Assembly: GCF_014649755.1 (NCBI RefSeq) | Contig: NZ_BMTQ01000019.1 | Coordinates: 1-64,000 of the forward strand | Direction of reading: 5' to 3' | From: Streptomyces litmocidini | GTDB lineage: Bacteria; Actinomycetota; Actinomycetes; Streptomycetales; Streptomycetaceae | Length of the DNA: 64,000 nucleotides | In this document: in pieces, positions 33,435-41,767 of the stretch | Position numbering within the stretch: the first letter of the stretch is position 1 | How the letters are laid out: every line of letters starts with the position of its first letter | Program-made: the position numbers and the translations under genes | The notes under the pieces: generated by a model | Seen by the model: only the letters and a program-made list of their open reading frames with translations | The model's database searches: none | Told to the model about the DNA's origin: nothing

Positions 33435-33745
33435 TGCCCCGACTCCGTTCAGTCACAACGCCTTTGATCCGCACGGCCGCGCGCCGGGCGTGCCGCACCC
33501 AAGGAGGACAGTAACGAAGAACGTCCCCGAGAGAACAAAGAGCCCACGAGAAAGCCCGCCTTCGAGGGGACGCACACCGGAAGCGATCACTCCCCGTGAT
33601 GTTCGGGCCGTTGCATCCTGCCCGGCGGGCCCCCCGGAAAAACTTCCCGAAAAAAACTTCCCGAAGTCGCGTAATGAACCGCGCCCACCCCGCTCTCTCC
33701 GGTTGAAGGCCCGCCCGGGGCCCGCCCGCGAGAAGGAGCACGGTC
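33435..33745. promoter_or_regulatory. Intergenic region before the SsgA-like gene
   Basis: This 311-bp gap is locally AT-richer. It contains a direct repeat of the form aaaaacttcccga (about 33638-33664) followed by tcgcgTAATGAac, where TAATGA could be a -10. No RNA or protein gene is visible. Confidence 0.45.
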
Positions 33746-34237
33746 ATGCAGAACACCGACGACACCACCGTCGAGCGCGAGCTCGAGCTGAAGCTGGTGC
33801 TCTCCCCCGAGCGCTCCGTCCCTGTTCCGGCCCGCCTCGCCTACCGGAGCGACGACCCGTACGCCGTCCACATCACCTTCCACGTCGGCACGGACCACCC
33901 GGTCAACTGGACCTTCGCGCGCGAGCTGCTCGTCGAAGGCGTCTTCCGGGCCTGCGGTCACGGGGACGTCCGCATCTGGCCCACGAAGGTCGAGGGCCGC
34001 AGCGTCGTCCTGATGGCCCTCTCCTCCCCCGACGGCGACGCCCTGCTCGAAGCCCCGTCCGCGCAGGTGTCCGCCTGGCTGGAGCGGACCCTGCGCGCGG
34101 TGCCGCCGGGCACCGAGTCCGAGCGGCTCGGCATCGACGACGGGCTCGCGGAGCTCCTGGCGACCACCGTGGTCGCCGACGACCTGTGGCTGCGCGACCC
34201 GTGGCCGTCGGACGAGTCCCAGGACGGCGAGCTGTGA
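33746..34237 (+). CDS. ssgG: SsgA-like sporulation/cell-division protein (SALP), SsgG-like
   Basis: A 163-aa SsgA-like protein. The family core is clear: VPVPARLAYRSDDPYAVHITFHVG, VNWTFARELLVEGVF and GDVRIWP. SALPs occur in sporulating actinomycetes and control septum site selection and peptidoglycan handling in sporulation. From memory the syntenic S. coelicolor gene is ssgG, which affects septum placement; the symbol rests on position. AGAAGGAG precedes the ATG. Confidence 0.82.
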   Translation: MQNTDDTTVERELELKLVLSPERSVPVPARLAYRSDDPYAVHITFHVGTDHPVNWTFARELLVEGVFRACGHGDVRIWPTKVEGRSVVLMALSSPDGDALLEAPSAQVSAWLERTLRAVPPGTESERLGIDDGLAELLATTVVADDLWLRDPWPSDESQDGEL

Positions 34238-34262
34238 CCCCGTACGCGTGCGCGTGGACCCG

Positions 34263-34307
34263 CCGGACTCGGCGGACCCACCGGACTCGGCGGACTCGGC
34301 GAATTCA
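34263..34307. repeat. Short 9-bp tandem repeat
   Basis: Five copies of variants of ccggactcg/gcggactcg just downstream of the SsgA-like gene; the last runs into the end of the convergent oxidase gene. Confidence 0.65.
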
Positions 34308-35672
34308 GAAGAGTTTTCCCGGGTTGAGAAGGCCCAGCGGGTCGAAGGCCGCCTTGATCCCGCGCTGGATCTCCAGACCGACCGGGCCCAGCTCCCGTGC
34401 CAGCCACTCCTTCTTGAGGACGCCCACGCCGTGTTCGCCGGTGATCGTGCCGCCGAGCGCGAGCCCGAGCGCCATGATCTCGTCGAAGGACTCCCGCGCC
34501 CGCCGCGACTCGTCCTCGTCGGTGTGGTCGAAGCAGACGACGGGATGGGTGTTGCCGTCGCCCGCGTGCGCGCAGACGCCGATGGTCAGGCGGTACTTGT
34601 CCGCGATCGCCGCCGTGCCGTCGAGCATCTCGGCGAGCCGCGTCCGCGGCACGCACACGTCGTCGATCATCGTCGCGGACTTGATCGTCTCCAGGGCGGT
34701 GAGGGAGAGCCGGCGCGCCTGGAGGAGGAGTTCGGACTCGGCGGTGTCCGCGGCCGGGACGACCTCGGTGGCGCCCGCCGCCGTGCACAGCTCCCCGACG
34801 GCGGCGAGGTCGGCGGCCGGGTCCGGGGTGTCGAAGGCGCACAGGAGCAGCGCCTCGGTGGTGTCCGGCAGCCCCATGTGCGCCAGCTCGTTGACCGCCT
34901 GGACGGTGGTGCGGTCCATGAGTTCGAGCAGCGACGGGGTGTGGCCGCGCTCCATGATCGCGCAGACGGCCTCGCAGGCGGCCGCCGCGGAGGGGAACTC
35001 GGCGGCGAGCGCCAGCTGCGCCGGCGGCTGCGGCTTGAGCGCGAGCACGGCCCCGACGACGATGCCGAGACTGCCCTCCGAACCCACGAAGAGCCGGGTC
35101 AGGTCGTATCCGGCGACGCCCTTCGCCGTGCGCCGGCCGGTGCGCAGGAGCCGTCCGTCGGCGAGGACGACGTCCAGACCGAGCACGTACTCGGCGGTGA
35201 CCCCGTACTTGACGCAGCACAGGCCGCCGGAGGCGGTGCCGATGTTCCCGCCGATGGTGCACGTCTCCCAGCTGGAGGGGTCGGGCGGGTAGTACAGGCC
35301 GTGTTCGGCGACGGCGCGGGACAGCACGGCGTTGACGACGCCCGGTTCGACGACGGCGATCCGGTCGACCGGGTTGATCTCCAGGATGCGGTCCATCTTG
35401 ACGAGGGAGAGCACGATGCAGCCGTCGGAGGCGTTGGCGGCCCCCGACAGGCCCGTGCGGGCGCCCTGCGGGACGACGGGGACGCGGAGTTCGGTCGCGG
35501 TGCGCATGACGTGCCGGACCTGTTCGACCGTGCGCGGGAGCACGACGGCCGCGGGGGTGCCGGCCGCGCAGAAACTCGCCATGTCGCGCGCGTAGGAGGC
35601 CGTCACGTCCGGATCGGTGAGCAGCGCCTCGGTCGGGAGCCCGGCGCGCAGTCGCGTCAGAAGATCGTCCAT
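34305..35672 (-). CDS. FAD-binding oxidase (glycolate oxidase GlcD / D-lactate dehydrogenase type)
   Basis: A 455-aa flavoenzyme. The N-terminal FAD_binding_4 domain has VPVVPQGARTGLSGAANA and the diphosphate-binding region TIGGNIGTASGGLCCVKYG. The C-terminal FAD-oxidase domain ends GEHGVGVLKKEW...LLNPGKLF, the usual finish. It oxidises a 2-hydroxyacid such as glycolate or D-lactate; the exact substrate cannot be fixed. GlcE/GlcF partners are absent nearby. Confidence 0.88.
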   Translation of the reverse strand: MDDLLTRLRAGLPTEALLTDPDVTASYARDMASFCAAGTPAAVVLPRTVEQVRHVMRTATELRVPVVPQGARTGLSGAANASDGCIVLSLVKMDRILEINPVDRIAVVEPGVVNAVLSRAVAEHGLYYPPDPSSWETCTIGGNIGTASGGLCCVKYGVTAEYVLGLDVVLADGRLLRTGRRTAKGVAGYDLTRLFVGSEGSLGIVVGAVLALKPQPPAQLALAAEFPSAAAACEAVCAIMERGHTPSLLELMDRTTVQAVNELAHMGLPDTTEALLLCAFDTPDPAADLAAVGELCTAAGATEVVPAADTAESELLLQARRLSLTALETIKSATMIDDVCVPRTRLAEMLDGTAAIADKYRLTIGVCAHAGDGNTHPVVCFDHTDEDESRRARESFDEIMALGLALGGTITGEHGVGVLKKEWLARELGPVGLEIQRGIKAAFDPLGLLNPGKLF

Positions 35673-35770
35673 GCGTCCAGCGTTGCACCCGGGGCCATCG
35701 GTGTGAACCCGCCGGAAGGAGCGCTTCGTGTGCTCTTCGTACAGGCGGACACGGGCGCACAGTGAGCGCC

Positions 35771-37168
35771 ATGAAGACCGAGAACGTGTCGAGGACGGTC
35801 CTGGCGGCCGGGGTGGGCGCGGTGCTCGCCGCGACGGCCCTGCTGTACGTCCCGGAGTTCGCCGGCCAGGGCCCGCCGCCCCCGCCCGGTCCTGCGGAGC
35901 GGGCGACGATCGCGGCCCACGCGGGCGCGCAGGCCGCGCTGCCGGACCTGGCCGCGCTGATCACCGACCGGGAGAAGTGGCTGCGGGCCCATCCGGACGA
36001 CGAGGCCTCCTGGGCCGAGCTGGGCGCGGCGTACACGGAACGGGGCAGCCGGCTCGGAGACGTACGGGACTATCCGCGGGCCGAACGGGCCCTGCGCCGC
36101 TCGCTCGCCGAACGGCCCGCCGCACGCGGCAACCTGGACGCGCAGCTGGGGCTCGGGGCGCTCGCCGGGGCACGGGGCGACTGGAGGACGGCCCGGGAGT
36201 GGGGCGAGCGGGTGCGGAAGGCCGATCCGCGCCGATGGGCCGTGTACCCGGTCCTGATGGACGCGTACAACGGCCTCGGGGAGTACGGGGCGGCCCGGAA
36301 GGCCATGGAGAGCCTGGAGGAGCTCCACGCGGGCGCGGTGGTGCGGGCCAGGGCCGCGCAGACCTACCGCGACCGGGGCTGGCGTGAGGACGCCGACGCG
36401 GCGGCCCTCGACGCGGCGGCGCTCGCGGAGACGGACACGGAGAAGGCGGCGGCCCTCGCGCGGCTCGGGGACCTGGCGTGGGAGCGGGGCGAACCGGAGG
36501 AGGCCCTCGGACGGTTCGGGGCGTCGCTGCGGCTCGTACGGGACCACGGGCCGTCCCTCGCGGGCCGGGCCCGCGCGCTCGCGGCCCTCGGCCGCACGGA
36601 CGAGGCGGTGCGCGCGTGGCGGGCGGTCCTGGCCCGGCCGCCGCGACCGGAGTACCTCCTGGAGGCGGGCGAACTGTACGAGTCGCTGGGCCTCGACGGG
36701 GACGCGCGGGCCTCGTACGAACGGCTGCGGACGGGTACGTGGACGGACGCGGAGGTGGCCCTCGGGCTGCTCGAAGCGGACCACGGCGACGCGGCGGCGG
36801 CCGTCGTCCGGATGCGGGCGGAGTGGGCGCGGGGCCACCGCTCGGTGCGGGTGGCGGACGCGCTGGGCTGGGCCCTGCACCGCTCGGGGGCCTCGAAGGA
36901 GGCGCTGGGGTACGCGAAGACCGCCACGGAGGAGGGGCTGCGGAGCGCGCTCTTCACGTACCACCGGGGCGAGATCGAGCGGGCGCTCGAACAGGCCGGG
37001 CCGGCCCGCCGCCACCTGGCGGAGGCCCTGCGGATCAACCCGGAGTTCTCCCCGTTGCACGCGAGGCGGGCGGAGGGGGGGCTGGCGGCCCTGGGCGCCC
37101 TCTCGGACGACCTTCCGGCGGAACTCCGCCGGGCCCCCGCGAAGCCGACGCCACCGCATCCCAGCTGA
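35771..37168 (+). CDS. Membrane-anchored tetratricopeptide repeat protein
   Basis: A 465-aa protein. An N-terminal hydrophobic anchor (RTVLAAGVGAVLAATALLYV) is followed by a Pro-rich spacer and about ten TPR-like helical pairs, for example EASWAELGAAYTERGSRLGDVRDYPRAERAL and ARGNLDAQLGLGALAGARGD. It probably serves as an extracytoplasmic scaffold. A GTG nine bases upstream is an equal alternative start; neither has a clear ribosome site. It is divergent from the oxidase gene. Confidence 0.8.
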   Translation: MKTENVSRTVLAAGVGAVLAATALLYVPEFAGQGPPPPPGPAERATIAAHAGAQAALPDLAALITDREKWLRAHPDDEASWAELGAAYTERGSRLGDVRDYPRAERALRRSLAERPAARGNLDAQLGLGALAGARGDWRTAREWGERVRKADPRRWAVYPVLMDAYNGLGEYGAARKAMESLEELHAGAVVRARAAQTYRDRGWREDADAAALDAAALAETDTEKAAALARLGDLAWERGEPEEALGRFGASLRLVRDHGPSLAGRARALAALGRTDEAVRAWRAVLARPPRPEYLLEAGELYESLGLDGDARASYERLRTGTWTDAEVALGLLEADHGDAAAAVVRMRAEWARGHRSVRVADALGWALHRSGASKEALGYAKTATEEGLRSALFTYHRGEIERALEQAGPARRHLAEALRINPEFSPLHARRAEGGLAALGALSDDLPAELRRAPAKPTPPHPS

Positions 37169-37253
37169 ACGGCCCCGTACGCCCCACCGCTACCGGGCGA
37201 CTCCCCCACCCATGGGGGCAGGCGCCCGGCCGGACGGCGCCCGCCCTCGCACC

Positions 37254-37501
37254 CCGTGTGGGCAATCGTCCCGCTGGGGCGGGACGGGTGGGCACACGGG
37301 ACGGCGCGCCCAGCGGCGCCTCCGCGTTCCGGGCCTGGACCCGCACCTCGCGTGCGCCGTGCCCGTCGGTGCGGGTTCAGGCGCGGGAGCCTCGGGCGCC
37401 GGCAAGGGCGCCGTCCCGTTGTGCCCACCCTCCCCCGAGCTCTCGGCTTCGCTCGAGCAGGGGGGACCCCCTCGCCCCAGCGGAACGACTGCCCACAACG
37501 G
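37254..37501. mobile_element. MITE-like 248-bp dispersed element, copy A
   Basis: The ends are inverted repeats of about 25 bp (tgtgggcaatcgtcccgctg against the complement of cagcggaacgactgcccaca, 23 of 25 alike counting the flanking ggggcg). The interior is non-coding and contains the hairpin-prone gagctctcggcttcgctcg. An almost identical copy in the opposite orientation is at 44771-45017. It fills the gap between the TPR gene and hppD. Confidence 0.8.
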
Positions 37502-37589
37502 CGGGGCGGGGGCACCGCCCCGGGTGGGCGGTGGGGTGCACGCGTGAGGGGCCCCGGGGACAGGCCCCGGAGCCCCTCGGCGGCGGCGG

Positions 37590-38735
37590 CTAGAGGTTGC
37601 CGCGCTTCTCCTGCTCCCGCTCGATCGCCTCGAACAGCGCCTTGAAGTTGCCCTTGCCGAAGCCCATCGACCCGTGACGCTCGATCATCTCGAAGAAGAC
37701 GGTCGGACGGTCCTGGACCGGCTTGGTGAAGATCTGCAGCAGGTAGCCGTCCTCGTCGCGGTCGACGAGGATCTTCAGCTCGCGCAGGATCTCGACGGGC
37801 ACGCGCGTCTCGCCCGCCCACTCGCCGAGCGTGTCGTAGTACGAGTCGGGGGTGTCGAGGAACTGCACGCCCGCGGCACGCATCGCCCGCACGGAGGCCA
37901 CGATGTCGTTGGTGGCGAGGGCGATGTGCTGCACGCCGGCGCCGCCGTAGAACTCGAGGTACTCGTCGATCTGCGACTTCTTCTTCGCGATCGCCGGCTC
38001 GTTGATCGGGAACTTCACCTTGAGGGTGCCGTCCGCGACGACCTTCGACATCAGCGCCGAGTACTCGGTCGCGATGTCGTCGCCCACGAACTCCTTCATG
38101 TTCGTGAAGCCCATGACCTTGTTGTAGAAGCCGACCCAGTCGTTCATCTTGCCGAGTTCGACGTTGCCGACGCAGTGGTCGATGGCCTGGAAGGTCCGCT
38201 TGGCCGGGGGCTCGACGATCGGGTTGGCGGAGACGAAGCCCGGCAGGTACGGGCCGTCGTAGCCGGAGCGCTCGACGAGGGTGTGGCGGGTCTTGCCGTA
38301 CGTGGCGATGGCGGCGAGGACGACGGTGCCGTTCTCGTCCTTCAGCTCGTGGGGCTCGGTGATGCCGGTGGCGCCGTGCTCGACGGCGTAGGCGTACGCG
38401 GCGCGGGCGTCCGGCACCTCGATCGCCAGGTCGACGACGCCGTCGCCGTGTTCGGCGACGTGCTCGGCGAGGAAGCGGCCCCGGTCGGTCGTGGCCTTGA
38501 TGACGGAGGTGAACACGAAACGCGCGGAGCCGTTGGTGAGGACGTAACTGGCGGTCTCGCGGCTGCCGTTCTCCGGTCCGGAGTAGGCGACCAGCTTCAT
38601 GCCGAAGGCCGTGGAGTAGTAGTGCGCGGCCTGCTTGGCGTTGCCGACGGCGAAGACGACCGCGTCCATTCCCTTGACCGGGAAGGGATCGGCCTCACGC
38701 GCGGTGGAAGGGGTGTGATCGATGGTCTCAGTCAT
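37590..38735 (-). CDS. hppD: 4-hydroxyphenylpyruvate dioxygenase
   Basis: A 381-aa non-haem Fe(II) dioxygenase of tyrosine breakdown, making homogentisate from 4-hydroxyphenylpyruvate. Two vicinal-oxygen-chelate domains are present. The iron ligands are His in AIDHCVGN, His in AGVQHIALAT and Glu in TVFFEMIERHG. The start MTETIDHTPS and the length are typical of streptomycetes. An Lrp-type gene is divergent and may control it. Confidence 0.95.
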   Translation of the reverse strand: MTETIDHTPSTAREADPFPVKGMDAVVFAVGNAKQAAHYYSTAFGMKLVAYSGPENGSRETASYVLTNGSARFVFTSVIKATTDRGRFLAEHVAEHGDGVVDLAIEVPDARAAYAYAVEHGATGITEPHELKDENGTVVLAAIATYGKTRHTLVERSGYDGPYLPGFVSANPIVEPPAKRTFQAIDHCVGNVELGKMNDWVGFYNKVMGFTNMKEFVGDDIATEYSALMSKVVADGTLKVKFPINEPAIAKKKSQIDEYLEFYGGAGVQHIALATNDIVASVRAMRAAGVQFLDTPDSYYDTLGEWAGETRVPVEILRELKILVDRDEDGYLLQIFTKPVQDRPTVFFEMIERHGSMGFGKGNFKALFEAIEREQEKRGNL

Positions 38736-38787
38736 GGCAGCAATGTCCCGCCGTTCGGCAAGGTGCGCAAGAGTTTGCTGATCTCCT

Positions 38788-38842
38788 GGTCAACCTGTAC
38801 AGCGACCGGCGAGTATGGCCGTGCGACTTGTACATCCTGACC
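38788..38842. promoter_or_regulatory. Symmetric TGTACA operator between hppD and the Lrp-type gene
   Basis: Two tgtaca boxes (38796-38801 and 38829-38834), 33 bp apart (about three helical turns), are framed by ggtca (38788-38792) and tgacc (38838-38842). The whole is a broken palindrome suited to a multimeric Lrp/AsnC regulator. Confidence 0.55.
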
Positions 38843-38856
38843 ATGGGGAGGCCGCT

Positions 38857-39324
38857 GTGGCGATCGATCATTTGGACGGCCGGCTGATCGCGCTCCTCGC
38901 GCGCGAGCCGCGCATCGGTGTCCTGGAGGCCTCCCGGCGCCTGGGGGTGGCGCGCGGCACGGTGCAGGCGCGTCTGGACCGGCTCCAGGCGAGCGGGGTG
39001 ATCCGCGGGTTCGGCCCGCAGGTGGACCCGGCGGCGCTCGGCTATCCGGTGACGGCCTTCGCGACCCTGGAGATCAAGCAGGGCCAGGGCGCCGATGTGC
39101 GGGGGCACCTGGCGACGGTGCCGGAGGTCCTGGAGCTGCACACGACGACGGGCCACGGCGACATGCTCTGCCGGCTGGTCGCCCGCTCGAACGCGGACCT
39201 GCAGCGGGTGATCGACAAGGTGGTGGCCTTCGAGGGGATCGTGCGGGCGTCGACGGCGATCGTGATGGAGAACCCGGTTCCGCTGCGGATCATCCCGCTG
39301 GTGGAGCAGGCGGCACAGGAGTAG
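38857..39324 (+). CDS. Lrp/AsnC family transcriptional regulator
   Basis: A 155-aa regulator. The HTH is IDHLDGRLIALLAREPRIGVLEASRRLGVARGTVQARLDRLQ. The C-terminal RAM-type ligand domain has VTAFATLEIKQGQG and HTTTGHGDMLCRLVARS. The GTG with GGGGAG 6 nt upstream was chosen over an earlier in-frame GTG because it gives the usual N-terminus. It is divergent from hppD, so tyrosine or a related amino acid may be its ligand; that is inference. Confidence 0.88.
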   Translation: MAIDHLDGRLIALLAREPRIGVLEASRRLGVARGTVQARLDRLQASGVIRGFGPQVDPAALGYPVTAFATLEIKQGQGADVRGHLATVPEVLELHTTTGHGDMLCRLVARSNADLQRVIDKVVAFEGIVRASTAIVMENPVPLRIIPLVEQAAQE

Positions 39325-39342
39325 CCGCGGCCCGGCCGCCGG

Positions 39343-39400
39343 ACTTGCAAAGAAGTCTCTGCAAAAAACCCTTGCAGAGACTTCTTTGCAAGTCTACGGT
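39343..39400 (+). promoter_or_regulatory. Nested palindromic operator and leaderless promoter of the ArsR-type gene
   Basis: A perfect 22-bp inverted repeat (39343-39364 and 39372-39393) surrounds a 7-bp centre. Each arm is itself bounded by ttgca...tgcaa, giving four half sites. Inside it, TTGCAG (39372-39377), 17 bp and TACGGT (39395-39400) form a promoter. The ATG follows 6 nt later, so transcription probably begins at the start codon. Confidence 0.8.
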
Positions 39401-39406
39401 GGAACC

Positions 39407-40012
39407 ATGACCGAGCCCGAAGAGCAGCCCTACAAGCGGACCGAAGAGTCTCTGAGCCGCATGCTCGACCCGCGTTCCCTCCGCGCGATCGCCCACCCCC
39501 TGCGCATACAGCTGCTGCGTGCCCTGCGTCACCACGGGCCCGCCACCGCCTCCCAATTGGCCGAGCGGCTCGGCGAGTCCAGCGGCGCCACCAGCTACCA
39601 CCTGCGCCAGCTCGCGGCCCACGACTTCATCGTGGACGACCCGACGCGCGGCAAGGGCCGGGAGCGGTGGTGGAAGGCGGCCCAGGGAGGGACGAGCTTC
39701 GACGAGGCGCTCCACAAGAACCCGGATCCCGAGGTCCAGGGCGCCCTCGACGTCTTCATGCACGAGATCGCGACCATCCACACCCAGGAGCTGTCGACCT
39801 GGGTGGCGACCCGTCACACCTGGGACGAGGCCTGGTACGGAGCCTCGGACTTCAGCGACTTCAGACTGTGCCTCCCGCCCGAGCGGCTGCGCGAGCTCAA
39901 CCAGAAGATCCACGCGTTGATCAACGAGTACGGGGACACCGGCGACCCCGACGCGCCGGGTGCCGCCCGGGTACGGATGCACCTGCACGCGTTCCCGCAG
40001 CGCGACGACTGA
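39407..40012 (+). CDS. ArsR-type winged-helix transcriptional regulator
   Basis: A 201-aa regulator. The winged helix is RSLRAIAHPLRIQLLRALRHHGPATASQLAERLGESSGATSYHLRQLAAHDFIVDD. This is the HTH_20/ArsR type common before drug transporters in Streptomyces, with a ~110-residue C-terminal effector domain. The start coincides with the predicted transcription start, so no ribosome site is expected. It is probably autoregulated by the nested palindrome and controls the small protein and MFS pump downstream. Confidence 0.88.
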   Translation: MTEPEEQPYKRTEESLSRMLDPRSLRAIAHPLRIQLLRALRHHGPATASQLAERLGESSGATSYHLRQLAAHDFIVDDPTRGKGRERWWKAAQGGTSFDEALHKNPDPEVQGALDVFMHEIATIHTQELSTWVATRHTWDEAWYGASDFSDFRLCLPPERLRELNQKIHALINEYGDTGDPDAPGAARVRMHLHAFPQRDD

Positions 40013-40105
40013 CTTCGGCACGGGAACCGCCCCGGCACGAGAACCGCCCCGGGCACATGGACCGGCCCCTGACCCGAGGACCGAACCGACTCCGCACGGG
40101 GCCGA

Positions 40106-40153
40106 CCCCGGCTCCGCCGCACCGCCTCGCCCCGGCTCCGCCGCACCGCCTCG
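40106..40153. repeat. 24-bp direct repeat, two copies
   Basis: Two identical adjacent units beginning ccccggctccgccgcaccgc, between the ArsR-type gene and the small protein gene. Confidence 0.75.
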
Positions 40154-40191
40154 CCCCGTCATCGCCCGCACCCACGGAAGGACCCCGCGTC

Positions 40192-40380
40192 ATGCATGCC
40201 GACATCCACCTCCATCTGCACGCGCTGACCGCCCAGGAGCTCCGACGCAAGGCCGCCGCCGTGCGGCCGCAGGCGCCCGCCCGCCTCCCCGCCCTCCGCT
40301 CCCGACTGGGCTGGAGGCTCGTCGAGCTGGGTCTGCGCCTGATCACGCCCGCCCACCGCCCGGCCGTCCTGGCCGCGTGA
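40192..40380 (+). CDS. 62-aa small protein with His-rich N-terminus
   Basis: It starts MHADIHLHLHALTAQELRR and continues as a basic, Ala/Arg/Pro-rich helix (SRLGWRLVELGLRLI). GGAAGGA is 8 nt upstream. It lies between the ArsR-type regulator and the MFS pump, only 31 bp from the latter, so it belongs to this operon. The H-x-H-x-H alternation could bind a metal. I do not recognise a family. Confidence 0.6.
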   Translation: MHADIHLHLHALTAQELRRKAAAVRPQAPARLPALRSRLGWRLVELGLRLITPAHRPAVLAA

Positions 40381-40411
40381 CCGAGTCGGGGGGGATCCGG
40401 GGGGACACGAA

Positions 40412-41767
40412 GTGACGACGCAACGGAACGACCGCACTCCACTGGCCGGCGTCCTGGCCGCCAACGCCGTATCGGTCACCGGCAATTCACTCACGCTCAT
40501 CGGCGTCCCGTGGTTCGCGCTCGAGACCACGGGAAGCCCCGGCAAGGCCGGACTGGTCGCCTTCTTCGCGGCCGTCCCCGTCGTGCTCGCCGCCGTCGCC
40601 GGCGGCCCGGTCATCGACCGCCTCGGGCGCCGACGGGTCAGCATCACGTCGGACCTGGTCTGCGGCTTCGCGCTCACCGGGATTCCGCTCCTGCACCAGA
40701 CCGGTCTCCTCCGGTTCTGGATGCTCTGCGCACTGATGGCGGTCACGGGCCTGTTCCACGCGCCCGGCGAGATGGCCCGGCACGTGCTCGTCCCCGACCT
40801 GGCCGGGCGCGCGGGGACCTCGCTCACCCGGGCCGCCAGCCTGTACGACGCGGTGGCGCGCGGGGCCCGGATGACGGGCGCCGCCATCGCCGGACTGCTC
40901 GTCGCGTTCCTGGGCCCCGGCACCGTGCTGTACGTCGACGCGGCCACCTTCGCCGTCTCCGCGCTGCTCGTCACGGCGACCCTGCGCGGGGTGCCGTCGG
41001 CGGAGCCGCTGCGCGAGGGGCCCCGCCTCTCCGCCGCCCGCTACCGCGCCGATCTGCGCGAGGGGTACTCCTTCCTGTTCCGCGCCCGGCTGATGCTCGG
41101 GATCATGGTCATGGTGATGGTGACCAACGGCCTCAGCCAGAGCTGGAGTTCGGTGCTGCTGCCGGTCCACGCCCGGGAGCATCTCGGCGGCCCCGCCGCA
41201 CAGGGCCTGCTCGTCTCGGTCTTCGCCGGCTGCGCCCTGGCGGGCGCCCTGCTCTACGGGGCGGTCGGGGAGCGCTTCCCGCGCCGGGTGGTGTTCACGG
41301 CGGGCTTCCTGATGGGCGGCGCCCCGCCGTACGTGGTGGCCGCCCTCACCGACACCACCGCGCCGCTCCTGGTGACGCTCGCCGCTTCGGGTCTCGGGGT
41401 CGGGGTCCTCAATCCGATCCTGACCACCGTCGCCTACGAGCAGGTGCCGGACGAGCTGCGCAGCCGGGTCATGGGCGCGAGCACGGCGGGAGTGCTGCTC
41501 ACGACTCCGTTGGGCGGACTCGTGGCGGGTCTCCTGGTCGAGCGGGTCGGCCTGACGGCGACGCTGCTCGGGATCGGGACGCTCTACTTCCTCACGACGC
41601 TCTCGCCGATGGTCTTCCCGGCCTGGCGCGGCATGGACGCCCTGCCGAAGACCGGATCCACCGGATCCACCGGTCCCGCCGACGCGGCGGCCGGGGGCGT
41701 CAGCAGGACGGAACCTTCGATTCCTGCCCCTGCCGCAGGGCCCGCAGGGACGCCACCGCGTCGCTGA
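40412..41767 (+). CDS. MFS efflux transporter (DHA3-like)
   Basis: A 451-aa, twelve-helix transporter. The first helix begins GVLAANAVSVTGNSLTLIGVPWFALETTGS, and GGPVIDRLGRRRV is the loop 2-3 motif. The pattern matches the enterobactin/macrolide exporter-like MFS_3 group. The C-terminal tail is low-complexity (KTGSTGSTGPADAAAGG). GTG start. The last 68 bp overlap the convergent Lon-like gene. The regulator two genes upstream probably controls it; the substrate is unknown. Confidence 0.87.
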   Translation: MTTQRNDRTPLAGVLAANAVSVTGNSLTLIGVPWFALETTGSPGKAGLVAFFAAVPVVLAAVAGGPVIDRLGRRRVSITSDLVCGFALTGIPLLHQTGLLRFWMLCALMAVTGLFHAPGEMARHVLVPDLAGRAGTSLTRAASLYDAVARGARMTGAAIAGLLVAFLGPGTVLYVDAATFAVSALLVTATLRGVPSAEPLREGPRLSAARYRADLREGYSFLFRARLMLGIMVMVMVTNGLSQSWSSVLLPVHAREHLGGPAAQGLLVSVFAGCALAGALLYGAVGERFPRRVVFTAGFLMGGAPPYVVAALTDTTAPLLVTLAASGLGVGVLNPILTTVAYEQVPDELRSRVMGASTAGVLLTTPLGGLVAGLLVERVGLTATLLGIGTLYFLTTLSPMVFPAWRGMDALPKTGSTGSTGPADAAAGGVSRTEPSIPAPAAGPAGTPPRR

